Shown in pieces: positions 28,657 through 38,559 of a stretch of 64,000 nucleotides of DNA. Under the pieces are notes generated by a model. That model searched no databases. It saw nothing but the letters and a program-made list of their open reading frames with translations, and was not told the DNA's origin. How positions within the stretch are numbered: the stretch's first letter is position 1; each line of letters opens with the position of its first letter. The position numbers were made by a program, and so were the translations under genes. Source of the DNA: Novosphingobium sp. 9U (GTDB lineage: Bacteria; Pseudomonadota; Alphaproteobacteria; Sphingomonadales; Sphingomonadaceae); the NCBI RefSeq assembly GCF_902506425.1, contig NZ_LR732537.1:21983-85982 (forward strand). The letters run 5' to 3'.

Positions 28657-29762
28657 AGATCGTCTACTTCACGCACTCGCTGGACTCCTGCTGGAACCAT
28701 GGCAACGCGCACTTCCTACGCGGCGTGCTCGACGAACTGCTCGAGCGCGGCCACGAAGTCGCAGTCTTCGAGCCCGAGGACTCCTGGAGCCGCGCCAACC
28801 TGGTTGCCGACCATGGCACCGAAGGGCTCGGCGCCTATCGCATGGCTTATCCGCGGCTGAACTCAACCCGTTACGCTGCCGATGCCGATCCTGCGGAGCT
28901 CGCCGACGGCGCCGACCTCGTGATCGTCCACGAGTGGAACGCACACGACCTCGTCGCCAGGCTCGGCAAGGCGCGGGCAGGAGGCGCCAGCTACACCCTG
29001 CTGTTTCATGACACCCACCATCGCGCCGTCAGCGCACCGCAGGAGATGGAAGCCTACGACCTCTCCGCCTACGATGGCGTGCTCGCCTTTGGTGAGACGC
29101 TAAGCGAAGTTTATCGCGAGCGTGGCTGGGGCAACCGGGTCTGGACCTGGCACGAAGCCGCCGACACCCGCCGCTTCCACCCTCCGGCCGAGGAAGGCAC
29201 GCGCTCAGGCCTCGTGTGGATCGGCAACTGGGGCGATGGCGAGCGTACGCAAGAGCTGCAGGACTTTCTGTTCGGTCCTGCCCAGGCCGCCGGCCTGCCG
29301 CTCGACGTCTATGGCGTGCGCTACCCGGACGAGGCCAAGGCAATCCTCGCGAAGTTCGGCGTGCGCTATCACGGGTGGGCGGCGAACGCCGCGGCGCCGG
29401 AGATCTTCGCACGTCACCTGGCGACAGCGCACGTCCCGCGTCGGTTCTACTCGACGATCCTGCCCGGCATTCCGACCATCCGCGTGTTCGAGGCGCTCGC
29501 CAGCGGCATCCCGCTCGTCAGCGCGCCCTGGGACGATGCCGAGGGTCTGTTCCGCCCCGGTTGGGACTACCTCGTCGCCAGCACGGGCGAGGAAATGATC
29601 GGCCACCTGAACGACCTGAAGAACGACCCAGCCTTGCGCCAAGCGCTCGTCGCCAGTGGGCTCGAGACGATCCTGGCGCGTCACACGTGCGCGCACCGGG
29701 TGGACGAATTGCTCGCGATCGTCGGCTCGCTCACGCCCTCTTTTGCCGGAGAACCCGCTTGA
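28653..29762 (+). CDS. CgeB-like glycosyltransferase, first of three in tandem
   Basis: The 369-residue protein begins MKIVYFTHSLDSCWNHGNAHFLRG and shows the CgeB/Glyco_trans_1_2 C-terminal signature RRFYSTILPGIPTIRVFEALASG followed by PLVSAPWDDAEGLF. CgeB-type proteins are GT-B transferases named for a Bacillus spore-coat protein. The N terminus FTHSLDSCWNHGN is shared in pattern with the next two genes. Four-base overlap with the upstream gene (ATGA) and TTGA overlap downstream. No membrane segment is seen. Confidence 0.82.
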   Translation: MKIVYFTHSLDSCWNHGNAHFLRGVLDELLERGHEVAVFEPEDSWSRANLVADHGTEGLGAYRMAYPRLNSTRYAADADPAELADGADLVIVHEWNAHDLVARLGKARAGGASYTLLFHDTHHRAVSAPQEMEAYDLSAYDGVLAFGETLSEVYRERGWGNRVWTWHEAADTRRFHPPAEEGTRSGLVWIGNWGDGERTQELQDFLFGPAQAAGLPLDVYGVRYPDEAKAILAKFGVRYHGWAANAAAPEIFARHLATAHVPRRFYSTILPGIPTIRVFEALASGIPLVSAPWDDAEGLFRPGWDYLVASTGEEMIGHLNDLKNDPALRQALVASGLETILARHTCAHRVDELLAIVGSLTPSFAGEPA

Positions 29763-30847
29763 AGATCGCTTTCTACGGCTCCAGCCTGCTCTCGTCGTAC
29801 TGGAATGGCGCGGCGACCTACTACCGCGGCATCCTCTCGGCGATGGCCAAGCGCGGGTACGAGATCACCTTCTATGAGCCCGATGCCTTCGGCCGCCAGC
29901 AGAACCGTGACATCGATCCTCCCGAATGGGTGCGCTCCGTGGTCTACGATGCCGACGAAACCTCGCTGCGCCGCGTGCTGGCCGAGGCGAAGGACGCCGA
30001 CATCGTCGTAAAGGCTAACGGCGTCGGCGTGTTCGACAAGGAACTGCTCGAAGGCGTGATCGCACAGGCGCGGCCGGATGCGATCAAGATCTACTGGGAT
30101 GTCGATGCCGCCGCCACGCTCGACGAGATGCGCGCCGATGCCGATCATCCGGTGCGCGCGGCCTTGCCTCACCTCGACATGGTGCTGACTTATGGCGGCG
30201 GCCCGCCGGTGATCGAGGATTACCAGGGCTTCGGCGCCAAGCAGTGCGTGCCGATCTACAATGCGCTTGATCCCGCCACTCACCACCCAGTCCCGGCGGA
30301 GCCTGCCTTCGCTTGCGACCTGGCGTTCCTCGCCAATCGCCTGCCCGACCGCGAGGCGCGGGTGGAGGAGTTCTTCCTCAAGCCTGCCGCGGCGCTGCCG
30401 GACGCCAAGTTCCTGATCGGCGGCAACGGCTGGCACGACAAGGGCATGCCCGCCAATGTGCGCGACATCGGTCATGTCGGCACCGGCCAGCACAACGCTT
30501 TCAACTGCACGCCGCGCGCAGTGCTGAACGTGGCGCGCGAGTCCATGGCACGCATCGGCTTCTCGCCCGCGACCCGCGTGTTCGAGGCATCCGGCGCTGC
30601 CGCCTGCCTGATCACCGACGCTTGGGAAGGCATCGAGCTGTTCCTCAAGCCGGACGAGGAAGTGCTGGTCGCCCGCGACGGTCAGGACGTGGCCGAACAT
30701 GTCGCCAGCCTCACAGAAGAACGCGCGCGCGCCATCGGCCAGGCCGCACTTGCCCGCGTGCTCGCCGAGCATACGTATGACCTGCGCGGTGTCGAAGTGG
30801 ACGAGGTGCTGCGCGCAGCTCGGACCAAGATGCAGGTGAGCGCGTGA
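29759..30847 (+). CDS. CgeB-like glycosyltransferase, second of three in tandem
   Basis: The 362-residue protein begins KIAFYGSSLLSSYWNGAATYYRG and has DLAFLANRLPDREARVEEFF and the acceptor/donor region FNCTPRAVLNVARESMARIG followed by FSPATRVFEASGAAACLITD. The TTG start at 29759 is fixed by the overlap with the upstream stop (TTGA) and by matching the beginnings of its neighbours; GGAG lies upstream. It shares the CgeB layout with the genes on either side, suggesting ancient duplication. Confidence 0.82.
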   Translation: MKIAFYGSSLLSSYWNGAATYYRGILSAMAKRGYEITFYEPDAFGRQQNRDIDPPEWVRSVVYDADETSLRRVLAEAKDADIVVKANGVGVFDKELLEGVIAQARPDAIKIYWDVDAAATLDEMRADADHPVRAALPHLDMVLTYGGGPPVIEDYQGFGAKQCVPIYNALDPATHHPVPAEPAFACDLAFLANRLPDREARVEEFFLKPAAALPDAKFLIGGNGWHDKGMPANVRDIGHVGTGQHNAFNCTPRAVLNVARESMARIGFSPATRVFEASGAAACLITDAWEGIELFLKPDEEVLVARDGQDVAEHVASLTEERARAIGQAALARVLAEHTYDLRGVEVDEVLRAARTKMQVSA

Positions 30848-31938
30848 AGCTGGTCGTCCTTGGCCTCACGCTGTCCTCCTCGTGGGGCAACGGCCACGCC
30901 ACCACCTTCCGCGCGCTGCTCTCCGCCTTTGCGCGGCGCGGGCACGAGGTGCTGTTCCTGGAGCGCGACAAGCCCTGGTACGGGGACCATCGCGACTTGC
31001 CCAATCCGGACTTCTGCAGATTGCGCTACTACGATAGCGTCGAAGAGCTGGGAGAGTGGCGCGAGACGATCGCCTCTGCCGATGCGGTGATGGTCGGCTC
31101 CTACGTGCCTGAAGGAGTCGAGGTCGGCGCCTTCGTGCAAGAACATGCCCGCGGCATCGCCTGCTTCTACGACATCGACACGCCCGTGACCCTGGCCAAG
31201 CTTGCCCGTGGCGATTTCGAATACCTCTCGCCCGAACTGATTCCCGGCTACGACGTGTACTTTTCCTTCACCGGCGGACCGACACTGGACCGTCTGATGA
31301 AAGACTTTGGCTCGCCAAGTGCGAAGGCTTTGTACTGTTCGGTCGACGACACGCGCTACCAGCCGCTGCCGGTCGAGAAGCGCTGGGACCTGACGTATCT
31401 TGGCACCTACAGCGACGATCGCCAGCCCACGCTAGAGAAGCTACTGGTCGAGACTGCGCGCCGCTGCCCGGACAAGCGCTTCGCCGTGGCCGGACCGCAA
31501 TACCCCGCATCGATCGTCTGGCCCGCTAATGTCGAGCGTATCGAGCACTTGCCGCCGGCCGAGCACGCCGAATTCTACTCCGCGTCGCGCTTCACGCTGA
31601 ACGTCACGCGCGCCGACATGATCGCGGCGGGCTGGTCACCCTCGGTGCGCCTGTTCGAGGCGGGTGCCTGTGGAACTCCTATCATTTCCGACCGTTGGGC
31701 CGGGATCGAAGATGTTCTTGAACCTGGCAGCGCGATCATCCTGGCCGATACCACCGAAGATGTAATCGCCGCGCTCGACGCCGATGCGGCCCGCTTCGGC
31801 GAGGGTGCGCGCCGAGCGGTGCTGGGCGCCCACACTGCCGACTGCCGTGCTGCGCAACTCGAACGAGACTTGGAACAGGCAACCGTTACGCGCTCCGTGC
31901 CGAACACCCCGAGAGGAGACCTTTGTGAGCAAGTCTGA
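30844..31938 (+). CDS. CgeB-like glycosyltransferase, third of three in tandem
   Basis: The 364-residue protein begins KLVVLGLTLSSSWGNGHATTFRA and ends its catalytic part with RFTLNVTRADMIAAGWSPSV and RLFEAGACGTPIISDRWAGI. LTYLGTYSDDRQPTLEKLL marks the start of the second GT-B half. GTG at 30844 overlaps the previous stop (GTGA). Its 3' end overlaps the next gene by 14 bases. The shared LSSSWGNGHATTFRALL-type start supports common origin with the two preceding genes; sugar specificity is unknown. Confidence 0.82.
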   Translation: MKLVVLGLTLSSSWGNGHATTFRALLSAFARRGHEVLFLERDKPWYGDHRDLPNPDFCRLRYYDSVEELGEWRETIASADAVMVGSYVPEGVEVGAFVQEHARGIACFYDIDTPVTLAKLARGDFEYLSPELIPGYDVYFSFTGGPTLDRLMKDFGSPSAKALYCSVDDTRYQPLPVEKRWDLTYLGTYSDDRQPTLEKLLVETARRCPDKRFAVAGPQYPASIVWPANVERIEHLPPAEHAEFYSASRFTLNVTRADMIAAGWSPSVRLFEAGACGTPIISDRWAGIEDVLEPGSAIILADTTEDVIAALDADAARFGEGARRAVLGAHTADCRAAQLERDLEQATVTRSVPNTPRGDLCEQV

Positions 31939-32989
31939 CCGATTGACACTGGTGGCGGGCGGCGCGGGCTTCATCGGCTCGCACTTGTGCCGCATGCTGC
32001 TGGAAGCCGGCGAGCGCGTCGTCTGCGTAGACAACCTGCAGACATCGCGCCCGTCGAACTTGGCCATGCTGAAGGCCTACGACAATTTTGAGTTCATCCA
32101 GGCCGATATCACTGCGCCTTGGCCGACCTCGCTCATCACGCGCGCCAAGCACTTCCACCGCATCTACAACCTGGCCTGCGCCGCCTCGCCCCCGGCGTAC
32201 CAGGCGGACCCGGAGCACACGATGCTGACCAGCGTTGTCGGCACGTCGCAGCTGCTGCGGCTGGCCGAAGCATCGGGCGCACGCTTCCTGCTGACCTCCA
32301 CCAGCGAGGTCTACGGTGACCCCGAGGCGCATCCGCAGCGCGAGGAATACCGGGGCAACGTCAGCTGCATCGGCCCGCGCGCCTGCTATGACGAGGGCAA
32401 GCGCGCGGCCGAGGCGCTGACCTTCGACTATGCCCGCGGTGGCCGCGCAGACGTGCGCGTGGCGCGCATCTTCAACACCTATGGTCCCAACATGGACCCT
32501 TGTGACGGCCGCGTCGTCTCCAACGTGATCTGCCAGGCACTTTCGGGCGAGGCGATCACGATCTACGGCGACGGCAGCCAGACGCGCAGCTTCTGTTTCG
32601 TCACCGACACTGCCGAGGCTCTGCGCCGGCTGATGGAATCCGATGACATTGGTCTGGAGCCGGTCAACATCGGCAATCCGCGCGAGATGACCGTGCGTGA
32701 ACTAGTGGACCTGGTCGTCGACATGATGGGCCGCCCCGCCGAAGTGCGCAACGCGCCGCTGCCGGAGGACGATCCGCGCCGCCGCAAGCCTAACATCGAC
32801 CGCGCCAAGGCGCTGCTCGGGTGGGAGCCCACGACGAAGCTGGAAGATGGCATCCGCTCGACGATGGATTGGTTTGCCAAGGAACTGGGCGATGAGGTGC
32901 GGGTCACGGCCAAGATCGACACGCTCGACCGTCACCGGCGTCCGCGTCGCGCTGTGACCGAAACGATTCGTGAGGTGGCGGCAGGGTAA
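31925..32989 (+). CDS. UDP-glucuronate decarboxylase-like NAD-dependent enzyme
   Basis: The 354-residue protein has AGGAGFIGSHLCRMLL (11-26) and the UXS-type block NLACAASPPAYQADP, TSTSEVYGDPEAHPQ, the catalytic YDEGKRAAEAL, and ARIFNTYGPNMDPCDGRVV. This pattern is that of UDP-xylose synthases, which decarboxylate UDP-glucuronate to UDP-xylose. The GTG start follows GAGAGGAGA. It closes the operon and would supply a pentose donor for one of the transferases; the xylosidase-like glycosidase across the promoter fits a xylose theme. Confidence 0.88.
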   Translation: MSKSDRLTLVAGGAGFIGSHLCRMLLEAGERVVCVDNLQTSRPSNLAMLKAYDNFEFIQADITAPWPTSLITRAKHFHRIYNLACAASPPAYQADPEHTMLTSVVGTSQLLRLAEASGARFLLTSTSEVYGDPEAHPQREEYRGNVSCIGPRACYDEGKRAAEALTFDYARGGRADVRVARIFNTYGPNMDPCDGRVVSNVICQALSGEAITIYGDGSQTRSFCFVTDTAEALRRLMESDDIGLEPVNIGNPREMTVRELVDLVVDMMGRPAEVRNAPLPEDDPRRRKPNIDRAKALLGWEPTTKLEDGIRSTMDWFAKELGDEVRVTAKIDTLDRHRRPRRAVTETIREVAAG

Positions 32990-33356
32990 GCCGCCGGCTC
33001 TGGAGGGCGGCTTTGACAAGCTAAGTCCCGGCGGTGTTGGTGTAAGACGAGCTCCGGCGGGGTAGTCCTGCCATGGGCTCGTTCCCAAACTGCCAAGCGT
33101 CAGCGGAATTGGTTCACAACAGGCAGCGCGAGCAGGGTAGCGTTTAGCCCCCACACCGCCCAGGCTGAGCTTGCCGAAGCCCACCTTCTAAAATCGCGTC
33201 ATCCAAGCGCCGACGCACGCTCCGTGCGGCGTATTTGCCAGCCTGGGCGCTAAACCGCATCGCCCGATCGCATCATCGGCCGACAGCGAACCGAACGAGC
33301 CGTAGAGCCGCCACGATCACCGTGCTAGCCTCGTCCCGGATACCAGGAGGGCAGGC
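32990..33356. repeat. Gene-free 367-base stretch holding an inverted pair of sphingomonad repeats
   Basis: One copy at 33004-33047 (GGCTTTGACAAGCTAAGTCC then GGTGTTGGTGTAAG) faces an inverted copy at 33141-33185 (CACACCGCCCAGGCTGAGCT then TGCCGAAGCCCACC). A third, shortened piece is near 33226-33253. They match the block at 18794-18839. No reading frame here looks real; the last bases carry the ribosome site AGGAGG (33345-33350) of the next gene. Confidence 0.6.
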
Positions 33357-33709
33357 ATGGGCGTGACAGGCATCGGCGGTTTCTTCTTCGCGCGCGCGAT
33401 CCCGAGGCCTTGCGCGCGTGGTATGCCGAGCACCTCGGCGTGGGTTCGGTCCCCTATGGCATGTGGGACACGCAAGCCGGCGCCATGGTGTTCTCGCCCT
33501 TCGCAGCGGACACCGACTACTTCGCGGCCGATCGGCCATGGATGCTGAACTTGTGCGTCGACGGCCTGGACGACCTTCTCGGCGCGCTGCACACCGCCGG
33601 CATCGAAGTCACCACCAATCCCGACTGGGACGCCCCAGGTGTCGGCCGCTTCGCGCGCATCCATGATCCCGAGGGCAATCCAATCGAGCTGTGGGAGTCA
33701 GATGCATGA
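33357..33709 (+). pseudogene. VOC (glyoxalase-fold) family gene with a one-base frameshift
   Basis: AGGAGG at 33345-33350 places the start firmly at ATG 33357 (MGVTGIGGFFFARA). After about 11 codons the frame is lost: the family-typical continuation DPEALRAWYAEHLG is encoded in another frame that runs to the stop at 33709 and ends RIHDPEGNPIELWE. Adding one C after TTCTTCTTC (about 33389) restores FFFRARDPEALRAW and a 117-residue protein. It is either a sequencing error or a recent inactivation. The intact protein would be a small metal-dependent VOC enzyme or antibiotic-binding protein of unknown substrate. Confidence 0.75.
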
Positions 33710-33755
33710 AGCAACCTCGTCCCGGACTCGAACCGGGTCGAGCCATGACCGCGAG

Positions 33756-34190
33756 CTACACCGCCGGACTGTGCGCCACGCTCGCAGCACCGACGGCAGC
33801 CCAGTTGGTGTAGCTCTTCTCCTCCACCAGCTCCGATCCGAGCGCCGTGTTGATCCGGCGCTTGATCGCCGCGCGCAAGTCGTTCTTCTTGTAGACGGCG
33901 CGGGCGAGCTGGACGAAGCGTTGGCCGAAATCGCCTTCAGCTTCGCGCTCGCGGATCTTGTCCTCGATCTCCCACAGTTCCTCGTTCACCGCGCGAAGCT
34001 GGTCGATCAAAGGAGTGACCTCGCAGATCGCCTCACCCGCGACGCGGCTGAGCGAGATGAGTTCGCGCGCGACGTTGGCGCGGGCAGTCCGGTCGGCAAT
34101 GCGTTCGGACTTAATCTGCAAGATGGTGATCTTGTCGACGAGTTCGCCCCAGGACACGGGCACGCGGGGGCAGCATTCGGTCTGGCTCAT
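33756..34190 (-). CDS. DUF6165 family protein
   Basis: The 144-residue protein has the family-typical start VPVSWGELVDKITILQIKSERI followed by helical, charged segments (NEELWEIEDKIREREAEG, FVQLARAVYKKNDLRAAIKRR). It appears to be an alpha-helical, possibly coiled-coil cytoplasmic protein. Its ATG overlaps the stop of the GT9-like gene (ATGA), a pairing that suggests work on glycan or LPS assembly; the family has no known function. Confidence 0.8.
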   Translation of the reverse strand: MSQTECCPRVPVSWGELVDKITILQIKSERIADRTARANVARELISLSRVAGEAICEVTPLIDQLRAVNEELWEIEDKIREREAEGDFGQRFVQLARAVYKKNDLRAAIKRRINTALGSELVEEKSYTNWAAVGAASVAHSPAV

Positions 34191-35080
34191 CGGGCAAACT
34201 CCGGTTGCGGGGAAGCAAGAAGGTCAAGGTCATGCGCGAGGGCGGCGATGGCGCCGGCCCAGTCGCCAGGGCTCGGTTGCGCATAGAGGCGAGCGCTGGG
34301 GTACCATTCGCTGCGCCCGGTCTCGGGTGCCCAGCGCCAATCGGGCGCGTGCTTGAGCAACAGCCACACCGGCTTGCCGAGTGCACCCGCAAGGTGTGCA
34401 ATCATGGTGTCCACGGTGATCACGAGCGCGCAGCCCGCGACCAGCGCGGCGGTCTCTGCCATGTCGAACGGGCAGCCCTGCGGATTGCGCACCGGCAGGG
34501 CAGAGGGTTGCGCATCGAGGGTAACGCACTCACGGCCAGCCAGCAGCGGGGCGAGCAGTTCGGGCGGGAACGAGCGCTCTGCGTCCCAATCGCCCGATGA
34601 GCAGCATAGGCCAATGGTGCCTTCCGGCAGATCCGCGGGCGCAACCTGAAGATAGGGCGGCGGGCATTCGGCCGGTGCCACCCGAAGAGCGAACGACAGC
34701 TCCATGATCTCGATGTCACGCTCAGCCGGCTTGAGCGGGTGCGCGGGATCGAAAGGGACCACGCGGTCGGCGATGCCGGTGGGCAGCAGCGGGATGAGCC
34801 GCGGCTGTATCTCCAGCGTGACCGAAGCTGCACGGCGGTGCAATTCGGGCAGGAAGCGCAGGAACTGGATGGTGTCGCCCAACCCGTGGTAGCAGCGCAC
34901 CAGCACGTCGCAGCCGTCGAGCGGGGCCAAGTCCCATACCCAGCGCAAGTGGTAGGGCAGGGCCGGATTGTCGCGTTCGCCCGGAGGACGTAGCGCCGCC
35001 TCGCGCGCGTTCAGCTCCCAGGCGCGCGCGTGATCGCCTGCGCGGATCGACGTCATCCAATCCTGATGGAGGGTGGACAT
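34187..35080 (-). CDS. GT9-like glycosyltransferase (heptosyltransferase fold)
   Basis: The 297-residue protein has CYHGLGDTIQFLRFLPEL (GDxxQFxR signature seen in TPR-linked GT9 proteins) and the C-terminal VITVDTMIAHLAGALGKPVWLLL, the donor-binding region of ADP-heptose:LPS heptosyltransferase relatives. A short N-terminal helical region replaces the TPR array of longer relatives. ATG at 35080 overlaps the DUF3008 stop (TGATG). A role in adding a sugar to LPS or another glycan is inferred from the fold only. Confidence 0.8.
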   Translation of the reverse strand: MSTLHQDWMTSIRAGDHARAWELNAREAALRPPGERDNPALPYHLRWVWDLAPLDGCDVLVRCYHGLGDTIQFLRFLPELHRRAASVTLEIQPRLIPLLPTGIADRVVPFDPAHPLKPAERDIEIMELSFALRVAPAECPPPYLQVAPADLPEGTIGLCCSSGDWDAERSFPPELLAPLLAGRECVTLDAQPSALPVRNPQGCPFDMAETAALVAGCALVITVDTMIAHLAGALGKPVWLLLKHAPDWRWAPETGRSEWYPSARLYAQPSPGDWAGAIAALAHDLDLLASPQPEFAR

Positions 35081-35268
35081 CACGTCTTGGCGTCGTGCTC
35101 GGGCTTGCCCTTGCGCTTGGTGTGCGCGAGCTCTTCCAGCTGCTTCTCGCTCATCGTTGCCGCCATCAACTTGGAGGCGCCCTTCAGCTTGCTCTTGGGC
35201 GTGTCGCCGCGCTTGGCGGAGAGCGCCGCACCTGCGGCCTTCTGCTGGGCAGCGGATTTTGCCGGCAT
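35080..35268 (-). CDS. DUF3008 family small basic protein
   Basis: The 62-residue protein begins PAKSAAQQKAAGAALSAKRG and ends with the conserved EKQLEELAHTKRKGKPEH. It is lysine-rich and without membrane segments. The family is common in proteobacteria and of unknown role, often stress-linked in proteome studies from memory. It opens a three-gene operon with the GT9-like and DUF6165 genes and has an EcfG-like promoter candidate upstream. Confidence 0.85.
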   Translation of the reverse strand: MPAKSAAQQKAAGAALSAKRGDTPKSKLKGASKLMAATMSEKQLEELAHTKRKGKPEHDAKT

Positions 35269-35300
35269 GTCCTCGCACCTCGTGTCGATGATGCTGAAGC

Positions 35301-35325
35301 AACGCGCGGAAAACGCGACGGTTCT
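35301..35325 (-). promoter_or_regulatory. EcfG-like promoter candidate of the DUF3008 operon
   Basis: On the minus strand AGAAC (35325-35321) is followed after 16 bases by CGTT (35304-35301). Only the first base differs from GGAAC-N16-CGTT. The start codon at 35268 lies about 33 bases further on, a good distance. Confidence 0.45.
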
Positions 35326-35412
35326 ATGGGCCGAGGGAAAAAGCATGGGCGGGGCTTGGGAGCGCCTAACCATCAAGGAACCATCCTGCCGCCCAAGCCT
35401 TTCGTGTGCGTG

Positions 35413-37010
<1,598 letters not shown>

Positions 37011-37011
<1 letters not shown>

Positions 37012-38057
37012 TGCGCATCGCCATGCTGGCGCCAATCGCCTGGCGCACGCCGCCGCGGCACTACGGCCCCTGGGAACTGGTCACCAGCCTGCTCACCGAG
37101 GCGCTGGTGCGCAAGGGCGTGGACGTGACGCTGTTCGCCACGCAGGATAGCCTCACCGCGGGTACTCTCGATGGCGTCGTGCCGGCGCCCTACAGCGAGG
37201 ACGCTTCAGTCGACGCCAAGGTGTGGGAGCATCGGCACTTGGCGCACGTGTTCGAGCAGGCGGACCGCTTCGACTTGATCCACAACCAGGCCGACTTCCC
37301 CGCACACGCCTTTAGCAACCTGGTCTCGACGCCCATGGTGACGACGATCCACGGCTTCTCATCCGACCGGATCCTTCCGATGTACGAGCCCTATCAGGAT
37401 CGCGTACACTACGTGGCGATCAGCGAGGCCGACCGACACCCGCGCCTGCGTTATGCCGCAACTATCCATCATGGCATCGACGTCGGGAGCTTCCCCTTCG
37501 ATCCGGTCGGCAGCGAGGACCTGCTGTTCTTCGGCCGCATGCACCCTGACAAGGGCGCACACCACGCTCTCGCGGTCGCGCGAGAGGCGCGGCGGTCGCT
37601 CCACCTGTACGGCATCGTGCAGGACCAGGGCTATTTCGACCGCGAGGTCACGCCGCGCCTGGGTGATCGGGCGCGCTATCATGGACCGGTGGGCGGCGCG
37701 GAGCGGCTACAGGCGCTTGGCAGTGCGCGGGCATTGTTGCACCTGATCGACTTCGATGAGCCGTTCGGATTGTCCGTGGTGGAGGCCATGGCCTGCGGCA
37801 CGCCGGTGATCGCAACGCGACGCGGGTCAATGCCCGAGATCATCGAGCATGGCGTGAATGGGTTCCTCGTCGAAAGCCAGGATGAGGCGGTCGTGGCTAT
37901 TGCCGCCGCCGCGGAACTCGATCGCGTCAAGGTGCGCGAAAGCGTTGCCAAGCGCTTCCATGTCGACCGCATGGCGGACGAGTATATCGCACTCTATCGG
38001 CGCATCCTGGCCGGTGAACAGGACGGCTTGCCGTCAGCCTCTGCGCAATTCGCCTGA
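37011..38057 (+). CDS. Glycosyltransferase family 4 protein
   Basis: The 348-residue protein has the GT-B N-terminal start IAMLAPIAWRTPPRHYGPWE, the linker into the second half LLFFGRMHPDKGAHHALA, and the donor-binding end LIDFDEPFGLSVVEAMACG with PVIATRRGSMPEII. It is a retaining transferase using a nucleotide sugar. Coupling to the alpha-glucosidase suggests that the two act on one alpha-glucan or alpha-glycoside, one adding and one trimming; this is inference. Confidence 0.9.
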
Positions 38058-38074
38058 TCTGGCAGGCATTTGCG

Positions 38075-38100
38075 GGAACGATGCGGTGCGGCGAATGGTT
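38075..38100 (+). promoter_or_regulatory. EcfG-like promoter candidate of the small lipoprotein gene
   Basis: GGAAC (38075-38079) is followed after 17 bases by GGTT (38097-38100), one base from CGTT. The expected start site is about 20-25 bases before the ATG at 38130. Confidence 0.5.
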
Positions 38101-38129
38101 CTCGTGGCGAAGTTCGCAGGAGGATGTGC

Positions 38130-38417
38130 ATGCGCCGCTCGATGACCCAAGTTACTCGTCTCGCCTTCGCCGGATGCGCCGTGTTGAGCCTCGCGGCATG
38201 TGGCTCGCAATCGCAGGAGAAATCCAGCGAGCAGGCGGCGAACCAGCTGGATCAGGCGGCCGATCAGAGCGATCCCGCTGCGGCGAAGGTGATGAAGGAA
38301 CGGGCGGAGCAGATCCGCGGTTCGGGGACCGGTGCCGCGCTCGACGATCCCAATGCGGCGGTTCAGGACACCATGCGTGAGGCTGGCGCTGCGCAGACCG
38401 GGGCTGCGGGCAAGTAG
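38130..38417 (+). CDS. Small lipoprotein of unknown function
   Basis: The 95-residue protein starts with AGGAGG six bases before its ATG. It has a lipoprotein signal with lipobox LAAC (Cys24). The mature part is short, alanine- and glutamine-rich and charged (QAANQLDQAADQSDP, KVMKERAEQIRGSG), probably unstructured or helical. It follows the glycosyltransferase but has its own EcfG-like promoter candidate, suggesting stress control. No function can be assigned. Confidence 0.8.
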   Translation: MRRSMTQVTRLAFAGCAVLSLAACGSQSQEKSSEQAANQLDQAADQSDPAAAKVMKERAEQIRGSGTGAALDDPNAAVQDTMREAGAAQTGAAGK

Positions 38418-38525
38418 ATCTTGGCGATGCGCCCGGTGTAGCGTCGCGCCTTATTCGTGTGGGCCGGAATTGATCAGGACTTACCTTGATCACCCAGGTG
38501 GGGAGCATTCGGAGGCGGAAAGCAG

Positions 38526-38551
38526 GAGCGGAAGCCCGAAAGCTCCCGCTC
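38526..38551. terminator. Imperfect hairpin between convergent genes
   Basis: GAGCGG (38526-38531) pairs with CCGCTC (38546-38551), with an inner AGC/GCT pair across one mismatch. It lies between the lipoprotein gene and the SDR operon. T-runs are weak, so termination is only likely. Confidence 0.35.
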
Positions 38552-38559
38552 TCTCACCA

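Noticed and set aside
33380..33400. Programmed frameshift in the VOC gene
   Set aside because: No slippery heptamer (X XXY YYZ) is present, so a plain base loss or sequencing error is more likely.
33721..33737. CCCGG hairpin as a terminator
   Set aside because: The stem is only 5 bp with no T-run on either strand.
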